A stretch of DNA of 64,000 nucleotides from JBBSBL01 sp046330255. GTDB taxonomy: Bacteria; Actinomycetota; Thermoleophilia; Solirubrobacterales; Solirubrobacteraceae. The DNA is taken from contig JAXLTC010000001.1 in assembly GCA_046330255.1 (NCBI GenBank), positions 1,612,001 through 1,676,000 of the forward strand. The letters are read 5' to 3'. The notes under the pieces were generated by a model. It was not told where the DNA came from and did no database searches. It saw only the letters and a list, made by a program, of their open reading frames with translations. Numbering within the stretch: the stretch's first letter is position 1; every line of letters starts with the position of its first letter. Positions 33,240-41,011 of the stretch are shown piece by piece. The position numbers and the translations under genes were made by a program.

Positions 33240-34400
33240 GTGAAAATCGCATGCTCGCGTGGCTGGACCTGCCTCGTCTCCGCAAGTGCGACCGCGGCCG
33301 ACCCGTATCTTGAGTCGACGGTGCCGCGTGACGGCACCACGCAGGCTGTCTCCGGGCTGGGCGACGCCGTACGCTGGAATCATGCCAAGCGTCTCTTTGA
33401 GGTCGACCTTCCAGCCGGCCTGCGACTCTACACTCATGGTGGGGATCCCGGCCAGGACGACCCAGGCCAAGCAGGCGCCGGCACTGCCTCGTCTAACTCT
33501 GGATCCGGCGGGTCCGCGCCGCTGCCTGGTGCCGGTCGGGCCCTGCCATGCCGAACGTCGGACAGTTGGTCGTATGTTTACGTCTATCCGACGGGTTCGC
33601 CAGATCGCTTTGCCGCAGTTCGCTCGTCGTTGCAGGACTATATGGAGCGTGCAAACGCCAAGTTCGACTCCCAGGCCTACGATTCGTCGGTCAATGAGGG
33701 TGAGCCGCGACGACATGCCGACCTTTGGTCGGCGTGCAGCGGTCCGCAGCATGATGCGAACGCTTGTCCCGCAAGCGATTTCGGCTCTGCCGCGTACTGC
33801 GCGTACGCGAATGGGTTCAACGATCCGAGCCGCAAGTACCTAGTGTTCTTCGACGGTTCGAACCCATCGGGCTACTCTGGCTACAGCTCCGTCGTTGGCG
33901 ATGCTCGCCGAGGGGCGCTGAACTGCAACAACAACTACTACAGCCCGCCGAACTCGATGGCATCATGTCTAACAAGCCAGCGTGAGTCACGATACAGCGT
34001 CGTGTACGCTGGCGCACGGACTCGGCTGACGCTGGTACATGAGATGTCGCACAGCATGGGGGGTGTTCAACAGACTGGTTCGGGCAACAGCAACGGTGGG
34101 CCCCCTCACCCGACGGACGGGTGGCACTGCTGGGACGGGTACGACATCATGTGTTACAACGATGGCGGGCCTTTTGCAAACGGCTGTAATACACCGACCG
34201 ATCCGAAGGGATTGTCATGCGCGCCGTTGAGTCCGATCAGCGAGACGCCGTTTCTCGACCGGGCGCATGACGACTTCTTTGACACGTATACCGAGGTCGG
34301 CGAATGGCTCGCCTCGCATCATGATGTCGGGCAAGCATGCAATGGGTTCATGCGCTTCACCGATGCCGCCGGAGCGGTACTCCCGTGCAGCACCTACTGA
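33240..34400 (+). CDS. Putative secreted zinc metalloprotease of low-GC origin
   Basis: 386 aa. The active-site segment LVHEMSHSMGGVQ gives HExxH at 267-271, followed by a Cys/Gly-rich stretch GWHCWDGYDIMCYNDGG, where His296 or a nearby Asp may be the third ligand and Met304 may form a metzincin-type Met-turn. Several Cys suggest disulfides outside the cell. The N-terminus (MKIACSRGWTCLVSASATAADP) is a poor signal peptide, and the frame closes at a TGA (33213) only 27 bp upstream and 21 bp from the repeat junction, so the 5' end may be clipped. Base and codon use differ sharply: one sampled line (33541-33600) is about 58% GC against about 80% in 32401-32460. Confidence 0.75.
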   Translation: MKIACSRGWTCLVSASATAADPYLESTVPRDGTTQAVSGLGDAVRWNHAKRLFEVDLPAGLRLYTHGGDPGQDDPGQAGAGTASSNSGSGGSAPLPGAGRALPCRTSDSWSYVYVYPTGSPDRFAAVRSSLQDYMERANAKFDSQAYDSSVNEGEPRRHADLWSACSGPQHDANACPASDFGSAAYCAYANGFNDPSRKYLVFFDGSNPSGYSGYSSVVGDARRGALNCNNNYYSPPNSMASCLTSQRESRYSVVYAGARTRLTLVHEMSHSMGGVQQTGSGNSNGGPPHPTDGWHCWDGYDIMCYNDGGPFANGCNTPTDPKGLSCAPLSPISETPFLDRAHDDFFDTYTEVGEWLASHHDVGQACNGFMRFTDAAGAVLPCSTY

Positions 34401-34843
34401 GAGGGCGCCGACGAGCCCCGGTTGTCGGTTGGCTGGCCGCGATGATCGCGGTCGTGGGCGCGCTGGCTGTCTGGTCCAGGGCAACAGCGAGCAGTCCGGC
34501 GTATCCCCCCGACGTGCACGTGCTGCAGGCGTGCGTGCCGGTGGGCAGCGTGTTCACAGTGGTCGGACTTGGATTCGAGCACGACGCGCGCGTGGTGGTA
34601 CGCGCCCAACCCGATGGTCTGGTGCGGCCGCGGTCGGGGCGCGCCGATGCGACCGGGAGCCTTCGGATCAGGCTGCGAGCGCCCGCCTACATCCCGGATG
34701 GCAGGCGGTTCAGGCCCTTCGCCGTGCTCCTGAACGCTAGACCCGGGATTGCTGGTCGAGAGGACGTGGTCGCCACGGCGTACCTCGCGGGCACCCATCG
34801 GTTCTGTCGCATGGAGGCGCCTCACCCCCGCTCGAGCACGTAG
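34385..34843 (+). CDS. Exported protein of unknown function, 3' end replaced at the repeat junction
   Basis: 152 aa as read. An N-terminal signal peptide is clear: RGRRRAPVVGWLAAMIAVVGALAVWSRATASS. The mature part looks beta-rich (VPVGSVFTVVGLGFEHDARVVVRAQPDG; GSLRIRLRAPAYIPDGRRFRPF), like a small Ig-type or adhesin-type domain. GTG 34385 overlaps the protease stop. The last ten residues are encoded antisense within the metW repeat (from 34813), so the original C-terminus was lost at the junction. Confidence 0.6.
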   Translation: MQHLLRGRRRAPVVGWLAAMIAVVGALAVWSRATASSPAYPPDVHVLQACVPVGSVFTVVGLGFEHDARVVVRAQPDGLVRPRSGRADATGSLRIRLRAPAYIPDGRRFRPFAVLLNARPGIAGREDVVATAYLAGTHRFCRMEAPHPRSST

Positions 34844-35016
34844 ATCGCGCCCGCCGCGAGCAGGTTCGCGCCGCGGCCGGCGGCGGCGCCGGACGCGGGC
34901 TCATGGCGCTCGTCGAGCGGGATGCGGCGCGCGACCCGCAGCCGCTCGTCGCGCAGCAGGTCCTCGAAGTCGCGCAGGGTGCAGAGGTGGATGTTCGGGG
35001 TCTCATGCCAGGCGTA
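34813..35016. repeat. 204-bp direct repeat, right copy (within intact metW)
   Basis: Partner of 32989-33192. Together they bracket the 1,620-bp segment 33193-34812. Confidence 0.88.
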
Positions 35017-35427
35017 GGGGAGCTCGGCCGAGACCGGCATCCGACCGCGCGCAAGCAGCCAGGCGCGCAGGCGCCAGTACCCGAAGTTCGGGAGCGACAC
35101 GATCCCGCGCTCCGCGACGCGGCGCAGCTCGCGCAGCGCCAGCGCGGGGCGGTGCAGCGCCTGGATCGTCTCGCTGAGCACGACGACGTCCACCTCGTCC
35201 TCGGAGACCTCGTCGAGGCCGCGGTCGAGGTCGCCCTGGACGACCGGGACACCGCGCGCCAAACACGCGTGGAAGCCCTCCTCGGAGAGCTCGACGCCCC
35301 AGCCCGTGCAGCCGCGCCGCTCGATCAGCTCCGCAAGCAGCTCGCCGTCGCCGCAGCCGAGGTCGAGCACCCGCGAGCCCTCCGGCACCAGCCCGGCTAC
35401 GAGCTCCAGGTCGGGGCGAAGCCTCAC
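34822..35427 (-). CDS. metW: Methionine biosynthesis protein MetW
   Basis: 201 aa, SAM-methyltransferase fold: VPEGSRVLDLGCGDGELLAELIE, GDLDRGLDEVSEDEVDVVVLSETIQALHRP and LPNFGYWRLRAWLLARGRMPVSAELPYAWHETPNIHLCT are typical of MetW. MetW is needed with MetX for full acyltransferase activity in several bacteria. GTG 35427 overlaps the metX stop (GTGA); it is the third gene of the met operon. Its last 65 codons lie in the 204-bp repeat, so the 3' end may have been exchanged by recombination. Confidence 0.92.
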   Translation of the reverse strand: MRLRPDLELVAGLVPEGSRVLDLGCGDGELLAELIERRGCTGWGVELSEEGFHACLARGVPVVQGDLDRGLDEVSEDEVDVVVLSETIQALHRPALALRELRRVAERGIVSLPNFGYWRLRAWLLARGRMPVSAELPYAWHETPNIHLCTLRDFEDLLRDERLRVARRIPLDERHEPASGAAAGRGANLLAAGAIYVLERG

Positions 35428-36569
35428 CGGATCCCGCGCTCCGCCGCCAGCCGGTCCAGGAACCCGCGCACCGTGCGGTGGTACTCCTGCACCTCGAGCA
35501 GGAAGCTGTCGTGGCCCCACGGCGACGCGATCTCGCGGAACGTCGCCGGCACGCCTGCGCGCGCGAGGTGGCGCAGGATCTCGCGCGAGTGCTCGGTGCC
35601 GAAGCGCCAGTCGGTGTCGAAGCTCACGAGCAGGAAGCGCGTGCGCAGCGCGGCCAGCTTGGCGTCCGCGTCCGGCTCGGAGAACGGGTCGAACCAGTCG
35701 ATCAGCCGAGTGAAGTAGAGGTAGGTGTTGGCGTCGAAGCGCTCCGGGAACACGTCGCCCTGGTGGCGCAGGTAGCTCTCGACCTGGAAGTCGACCCCGA
35801 AGCCGGGGTCGTCGTTGTCCGGATCTTGCCTGCGACGGCCGAACTTCTCCCGCATCCCCTCTTCGCTGAGGTAGGTGATGTGCGCGGTCATACGCGCCAG
35901 CGCCAGCCCGAAGTCCGGCTGGCGGCCCGTCGCGTAGTAGTCACCGCCCTCGAACGAGGGGTCTCGCATGATCGCCTCGCGCGCCACCGCGCTGAACGCG
36001 ATGTTCTGCGCGCTGATCCGAGCGCTCGCGCACACCAGCACCGCGCCGTCCATCGCCTCCGGGTCGTCGAGCGCCCAGCGCAGCGCCTGCATCCCCCCGA
36101 GCGAGCCGCCGATCGCGGCCAGCAGCCGTCCGACCCCGAGATGCCGGCACAGCGCGCGGTGGACCGTCACCAGGTCCGCGACCGTGATCAGCGGGAAGCG
36201 CAGGCCGTACGGCCTCCCCGTTGCAGGGTCGGTCGAGGACGGTCCCGTGGTGCCCTGGCAGCCGCCGAGCAGGTTGGGCGAGATGACGAACAGGCGATCG
36301 GTGTCCAGCGGCCGTCCCGGGCCGATCAGGTTGTCCCACCAGCCGCGCCGCGAGGGGTCGCCGTGGTGGCCGGCCGCGTGCGCGTCGCCGGTGAGCGCGT
36401 GGCAGACGAAGACCGCGTTGGTCCCCTCCGCGTTCAGCTCGCCGTAGGTCTCGTAGGCGACCTCGACCGGGGCGAGGGCCTCGCCGGAGACGAGGCGGAG
36501 CGGGTCGTCCTCGTCGAAGAGGACGACCCGCCGGGTCTCGACCAGGCCGAGACCCGCGTCGGAGCTCAC
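35424..36569 (-). CDS. metX: Homoserine O-acetyltransferase
   Basis: 381 aa, alpha/beta hydrolase fold. It acylates homoserine, the first committed step to methionine. Signatures: FVCHALTGDAHAAGHH, ISPNLLGGCQGTTGPSS, the nucleophile elbow IGGSLGGMQAL (catalytic Ser), and the C-terminal FDTDWRFGTEHS and SPWGHDSFLLE with catalytic Asp and His. GTG 36569 overlaps the metY stop and its own stop overlaps metW, so the operon is translationally coupled. Acetyl-CoA rather than succinyl-CoA is inferred from the family. Confidence 0.94.
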   Translation of the reverse strand: MSSDAGLGLVETRRVVLFDEDDPLRLVSGEALAPVEVAYETYGELNAEGTNAVFVCHALTGDAHAAGHHGDPSRRGWWDNLIGPGRPLDTDRLFVISPNLLGGCQGTTGPSSTDPATGRPYGLRFPLITVADLVTVHRALCRHLGVGRLLAAIGGSLGGMQALRWALDDPEAMDGAVLVCASARISAQNIAFSAVAREAIMRDPSFEGGDYYATGRQPDFGLALARMTAHITYLSEEGMREKFGRRRQDPDNDDPGFGVDFQVESYLRHQGDVFPERFDANTYLYFTRLIDWFDPFSEPDADAKLAALRTRFLLVSFDTDWRFGTEHSREILRHLARAGVPATFREIASPWGHDSFLLEVQEYHRTVRGFLDRLAAERGIR

Positions 36570-37864
36570 GCCGCGGCCGGCGCGCCTGCCTTGGCGAGGG
36601 CCTGGTCGAGGTCGGCGATCAGGTCGTCGATGTTCTCGATCCCGACCGACAGCCGCACGGTGTCCTGGGTGACGCCCGCCGCCTCCAGTTCCTGCTCGTT
36701 GAGCTGCGAGTGCGTGGTGGAGGCGTTGTGGATCGCCAGCGACTTCGCGTCGCCGATGTTCGCCAGGTGGCTGAACAGACCGAGGCCCTCGATGAACGCC
36801 TTGCCGGCCTCCGCGCCGCCCTTCACGCCGAACGTCACGAGCGCACCGTAGCCGCCGTCCAGGACGCGGTCCGCGACCGCCTTGTAGCGCGACTCCTCGA
36901 GCCCCGGGTAGTAGACCCAGCTCACCGCGTCGTGGTCCCGCAGGTGGCGGGCGATCGCGAGCGCGTTCTCCGAGTGGCGCTCGATGCGCAGCGGCAGCGT
37001 CTCCAGTCCCTGCAGGAACAGGAACGCGTTGAACGGGGAGATAGCGGCGCCCATGTTGCGCAGCAGGACCGTGCGTACGCGCCCGATGTAGGCCGCCGGG
37101 CCCAGCGCGTCCGACCACACGACGCCGTGGTAGGAGGGATCGGGCTGCGTCAGCCCGGGGAAGCGCCCGGCGTTCGCGACCCAGTCGAAGTTGCCGGAGT
37201 CGACGATCGCGCCGCCGATCGAGGTCCCGTGGCCGCCGATGAACTTCGTCAGCGAGTGCACGGCGATGTCGGCGCCGTGGTCGAAGACCCGGCACAGGAT
37301 CGGCGTCGGCACGGTGTTGTCGACGACCAGCGGCAGGCCCTGCGCGTGCGCCGCCTCGGCCCACGCGCCCACGTCGAGCACGTTCACGCGCGGGTTGCCG
37401 ATCACCTCGCCGAACACCAGCCGCGTGCGGTCGTCCGTCAGCCGCGCGACGGCGCCGGGATCGTCGGCGTCCGCCCAGCGCACCTCGACGCCGTACTGGG
37501 GGAGCGTGTGCTCGAAGAAGTTGTAGGTGCCGCCGTAGAGCTGGGAGACCGAGATGATGTTGTCGCCGGCGCGCGCGATGTTCAGCACGGAGTAGACGAC
37601 AGCCGCCTGACCCGAGGCGAGCGCGACCGCCGCGGCCCCGCCCTCGAGCTGCGCCAGGCGGTTCTCCAGCACATCCTGGGTCGGGTTCATGATCCGCGTG
37701 TAGATGTTCCCCGGCACCGCCAGCGCGAACAGGTCGGCGGCGTGCTGGGTGTCGTCGAAGACGTAGGAGGAGGTCTGGTAGATCGGCACCGCCCGGGAGT
37801 TGGTGGTCGGGTCGGGCTCCTGGCCGCCGTGCAGGGCGATGGTGTCGGGATGGGGGTCCGGCAT
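36566..37864 (-). CDS. metY: O-acetylhomoserine sulfhydrylase (Cys/Met-metabolism PLP enzyme)
   Basis: 432 aa. It makes homocysteine from O-acetylhomoserine and sulfide. PLP site: HSLTKFIGGHGTSIGG with the Schiff-base Lys; other signatures are YTRIMNPTQDVLENRLAQLEGG, ASGQAA and the C-terminal GLFSHLANIGDAKSLAIHNASTTH typical of the sulfhydrylase branch. First gene of metYXW. ATG 37864 has GGAGA 8 nt upstream and a -10-like TATTTT (37898-37903, reverse), leaving a leader of about 27 nt: too short for a SAM riboswitch, and none is seen. Confidence 0.94.
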   Translation of the reverse strand: MPDPHPDTIALHGGQEPDPTTNSRAVPIYQTSSYVFDDTQHAADLFALAVPGNIYTRIMNPTQDVLENRLAQLEGGAAAVALASGQAAVVYSVLNIARAGDNIISVSQLYGGTYNFFEHTLPQYGVEVRWADADDPGAVARLTDDRTRLVFGEVIGNPRVNVLDVGAWAEAAHAQGLPLVVDNTVPTPILCRVFDHGADIAVHSLTKFIGGHGTSIGGAIVDSGNFDWVANAGRFPGLTQPDPSYHGVVWSDALGPAAYIGRVRTVLLRNMGAAISPFNAFLFLQGLETLPLRIERHSENALAIARHLRDHDAVSWVYYPGLEESRYKAVADRVLDGGYGALVTFGVKGGAEAGKAFIEGLGLFSHLANIGDAKSLAIHNASTTHSQLNEQELEAAGVTQDTVRLSVGIENIDDLIADLDQALAKAGAPAAA

Positions 37865-37935
37865 GTCGTTGTCTCCGCGTGTAGGGGGCGAGTCGAGAAA
37901 ATACCTCAATCCCGGTCGGAGTTGCCGAGGGCGGC

Positions 37936-39255
37936 TCAGCCGGCCGGCAGGACCGACACGATCGCCAGGTAGGCGGTCAGCACCAGCGCGGCTCCGCGCA
38001 GGCCGCGCGACGCGCCGAGCGCCGCGAGCGGGAGCAGCCACACCGCGTACCACGGCATCAGCCACGAGGTGGCGAGCAGCAGCGCGAGCACCGACCAGCC
38101 CGCGGCCGAGATCCAGTCCGCGCCGCGACGGACCCGGACGAGCTGCCAGACGGTCACGAGCGCCACGGCGAGCGTCCCGAGCGAGCGCAGCGCGTGCGCC
38201 GGCGCCGCGAGGCCGGCCTCGCCGAGCACGTGCTGGACGCTGCGCAGGCCGTCGAGGTCCTGCTGGCGCGCGAGCAGGCCGAAGAGGTCGAGCACGTGCG
38301 GGCCGAACGCGAGCAGCGCGAGCGCCGCGATCGCGGCCGCGCCGGCTCCCGCACCGCTCAGCAGCCTGCCGCGCTCGCGCGACGCGGCCAGCATGAACGG
38401 CAGCAGGATCGCGCCGGTCAGCTTCACGCCGGCCGCCACTGCGACCGAGGCGCCGGCCGCGAGCGGGCGCCGCGAGAGGTACAGCGCGATCGCGACCAGC
38501 ATCGGCGCGACCATCAGCACGTCGTTGTGCACGCCGCCGACGGCGTACAGCAGCCAGATCGGGTTCAGCCCGACGAGCGCGACCGGGGCCACCGGGTCGC
38601 GGCCGAGGCGCAGCGCGCAGACGCGCAGCAGCGCCAGCGCGCCCAGCGCGACCGCGCAGGTGAAGGCCTTCATCGCCCACAGCGCGCCTGCGAGGCCGAA
38701 GCCGGCGCTCGCGTAGCTGGCGAGGGTGTAGACGGGCCCGTAGACCGTCGGTATGTAGCGCCATCCGAGGTAGTGGAGCGCGGGATCGAGCGGAGCCGAC
38801 ATCGCTCCGTGGTCGTAGGGGTTCAGGTGGTGGACCGCCCCGAGTCGCGCGTACTCGATGTAGTTGAAGACGTCGCGGGAGAGCAGCGGCGGTCCGAGGA
38901 ACACGAGCAGGTGCAGGCCGACGATCGCTACCCCGAGGACCCATCCGCGGATCCGCCCCAGCCCCAGGGCGAGGACCAGGTAGCCGCCCACCAGCACGAG
39001 CAGCAGCGATCCGAACTGCGACCAGCGGAGCGGGTCGAGCGCCGGCAGCGGGCCGCTCAGCCAGGCGGGGAAGCGATGTCCGTACCCCGGGACCAGCAGC
39101 GAGCGCCCGCCCGCCGAGGAGACCACGATCAGCGCGCTGCAGACGACCACGGTGAGCAGCGCGACGGCTCCCAGCGCCGTTCGCGCGCGCTCCAGTAGGC
39201 GCGGCGAGACACCTGGGGCGGGCAGCCGATCCACGGCGCGGGTGATCGCGCTCAC
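37936..39255 (-). CDS. GT-C-type polyprenol-dependent mannosyltransferase-like membrane protein
   Basis: 439 aa with about twelve membrane segments. The first external loop SRDVFNYIEYARLGAVHHLNPYDHGA carries the acidic residue typical of GT-C enzymes (compare MptA/MptB/GT87). Later NPIWLLYAVGGVHNDVLMVAPML and GVKLTGAILLPFML fit that group. It probably adds a sugar from a polyprenyl-phosphate donor to an envelope glycolipid or glycan outside the membrane. GTG 39255 lies 7 nt after a -10-like GATTCT (39263-39268, reverse). Confidence 0.83.
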   Translation of the reverse strand: MSAITRAVDRLPAPGVSPRLLERARTALGAVALLTVVVCSALIVVSSAGGRSLLVPGYGHRFPAWLSGPLPALDPLRWSQFGSLLLVLVGGYLVLALGLGRIRGWVLGVAIVGLHLLVFLGPPLLSRDVFNYIEYARLGAVHHLNPYDHGAMSAPLDPALHYLGWRYIPTVYGPVYTLASYASAGFGLAGALWAMKAFTCAVALGALALLRVCALRLGRDPVAPVALVGLNPIWLLYAVGGVHNDVLMVAPMLVAIALYLSRRPLAAGASVAVAAGVKLTGAILLPFMLAASRERGRLLSGAGAGAAAIAALALLAFGPHVLDLFGLLARQQDLDGLRSVQHVLGEAGLAAPAHALRSLGTLAVALVTVWQLVRVRRGADWISAAGWSVLALLLATSWLMPWYAVWLLPLAALGASRGLRGAALVLTAYLAIVSVLPAG

Positions 39256-39297
39256 GGCCGCAAGAATCGCACCGGGCGCGTGAACTTCCTGTTAGGA

Positions 39298-39326
39298 GGC
39301 GCCGGGCGGAGATCGCTCCCGGCGCC
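39298..39326. other. Hairpin in a divergent intergenic region
   Basis: GGCGCCGGG (39298-39306) pairs with CCCGGCGCC (39318-39326). It lies between two divergently oriented genes, so a terminator role is not obvious. GTTAGGA (39291-39297) and its inverse TCCTAAC (39385-39391) flank it. Confidence 0.4.
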
Positions 39327-39444
39327 CCTTATGCACCGATTTTGCGAGCGTCGCCTCGCCATTGTGCGTAGTGGGCCGCGCAATTCCTAACGGCGGGCTT
39401 GCGCGCGGGCGAGGCATCCGGAGGACTCGGTCCTCCCTCGCCCG

Positions 39445-40995
39445 ATGCAGCCTCGCGCTCGACCCTCGCCCCGCCCCGGGCTATCCGCCCTGCTCGCCGT
39501 CGCGAGCCTGCTCGCGGCCGCGCTGCTCGCCCCTCCGGCGGCGGACGCGGCCCGCCTGCGGGGTACCGACCTCTCGCGTCCGGCGGGCGCCCGCGCCCTG
39601 GGCGCCGGCGCGCGCGCACACCTGATGCTGGCCGGCCGCCGCGCCGCGGTCACGCGGGTTCGCACAGGCGGGCTGACGGGGATCGCCGTGACGGCGCGCG
39701 CCGGCTACTGCCGCCGGGCCCCGGTGCTCTCGATCCGGCTCGACCGCGGGCGGGCCCGGCGGGCCCGCGCGGTCCGCCGCTGGCGCACCTACCGGTGGCG
39801 CCTGGCCACGCGTGCCGGGCGTCACCGGGTGGCGATCGCGCTCGCGAACCCCGGCGGCCGGGGCCGCTGCGCCCGCCGGCTCGCGGTCGGTCGGATCGCG
39901 CTGGCCGAGCGCCGGGCCACCCGGCGCGCGAAGCGCCCGGTGCGCCCGGTCCGCCCCGCTCAGCCCTCGGGCTCGCCACCACCGGCCTCGGCCTCTCCGG
40001 ACACGCCGTTCGCGGCGCTCGCGCCGGAGTCGATCCCGTACCGCTACGGCGGCGCCTACGCGGGCGCGTTCAACGAGCCGATCCCGTCGGGGACCGGGAC
40101 CGACCCCGCCTCCGAAGCGATCGTCTCGTCGATGACCTCGTCGATGACGCGCGAGCGCGTCGCACTGCTGGACGGGGGCGGGCCGCCCGGTATCTGGATC
40201 GCCTCGGCCGCCGACCCGCTGTACACGGTGCGCGCCGCCGGGGCGACGTTCACCTGGCGGGTGCCGCCCGGCACGACCGCCGGCGGGACTCCGCCCGAGG
40301 ACTCGCCCGTGGTGATCCTCGACCCCAGCAACCCTGCGTTCGGGCAGCAGGTCGAGCTGCGCCTCTACCGGGCCTCGATCGACCACGGCGCCCGGACGAT
40401 CGACGCGCAGGGCTACGGCCTGTTCCGCTACGGGCGCGACAGCGACGGGCTGCCCTTCAAGGGCTACGGCACGGGCAGCGGGCTCTCGTGGGTCGGCCTG
40501 CTGCGCGCGTGGGACGTCTCGCACGGCGAGATCCGCCACGCGCTGCGGCTGACGGCGCCGGTGATCGGCGCAGGGCACCGCCTGCCCGCGACGAAGTCCG
40601 ACCAGGACGGCCCGGGACCGCTCGAGATGGGGATGCGCCTGCAGCTCGACCCCGCGGTCGACTGCTCGACGAGGACGGTGCCCGGGCGGGATCCGGCGGG
40701 ACCCGAGACGCGCATGCTGCGGATGATCTGCCGCGCCCTGCAGCGCTACGGCGCGATCGTCGTGGACGGCAGCGGGATGACCGACTCCTACGCGATCTCG
40801 ATGGAGCTGGACCGAGCCCATGGCGGCACGGCCGACTGGCACGCGGTCGGCGGCGACCCGCCGGGGGGCTACTGGGGGAACCTGATTCGCGACCAGCTGG
40901 CGAACCAGACCGGCGACGGGCTCGGCCGCGGCCCGAGCGACGGGATCCCCTGGCAGCGGATGCGGGTGCTCGCGACGAGCGTGTTCTCCAACTGA
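39445..40995 (+). CDS. Large secreted protein of unknown function
   Basis: 516 aa. Signal peptide at residues 1-37 (LSALLAVASLLAAALLAPPAADAA). An Arg/Ala-rich region (about 40-160) is followed by a Pro/Ser linker and a C-terminal domain (about 185-516) with AWDVSHGEIRHALRLTAPV, KSDQDGPGPLEMGMRLQLDP and MICRALQRYGAIVVDGSG. That sequence recurs, from memory, in uncharacterised secreted proteins of soil actinobacteria, sometimes near polysaccharide-active enzymes. No catalytic motif is assigned. There is no strong ribosome site; the start is the first ATG giving a signal peptide. Confidence 0.75.
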   Translation: MQPRARPSPRPGLSALLAVASLLAAALLAPPAADAARLRGTDLSRPAGARALGAGARAHLMLAGRRAAVTRVRTGGLTGIAVTARAGYCRRAPVLSIRLDRGRARRARAVRRWRTYRWRLATRAGRHRVAIALANPGGRGRCARRLAVGRIALAERRATRRAKRPVRPVRPAQPSGSPPPASASPDTPFAALAPESIPYRYGGAYAGAFNEPIPSGTGTDPASEAIVSSMTSSMTRERVALLDGGGPPGIWIASAADPLYTVRAAGATFTWRVPPGTTAGGTPPEDSPVVILDPSNPAFGQQVELRLYRASIDHGARTIDAQGYGLFRYGRDSDGLPFKGYGTGSGLSWVGLLRAWDVSHGEIRHALRLTAPVIGAGHRLPATKSDQDGPGPLEMGMRLQLDPAVDCSTRTVPGRDPAGPETRMLRMICRALQRYGAIVVDGSGMTDSYAISMELDRAHGGTADWHAVGGDPPGGYWGNLIRDQLANQTGDGLGRGPSDGIPWQRMRVLATSVFSN

Positions 40996-41011
40996 GCGGG
41001 GCCCGTCTGCG

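Noticed and set aside
33193..34812. The low-GC segment as an insertion sequence or integron cassette
   Set aside because: No transposase, integrase, terminal inverted repeats or attC-like site was seen; only direct copies of a host gene end bracket it.
37865..37935. Possible SAM riboswitch before metY
   Set aside because: Only 71 nt separate the genes, no SAM-I/II/IV core was recognised, and the -10-like box leaves a leader of about 27 nt.
39298..39326. Hairpin as a terminator
   Set aside because: The flanking genes are divergent, so neither would end here; left as an unexplained structure.
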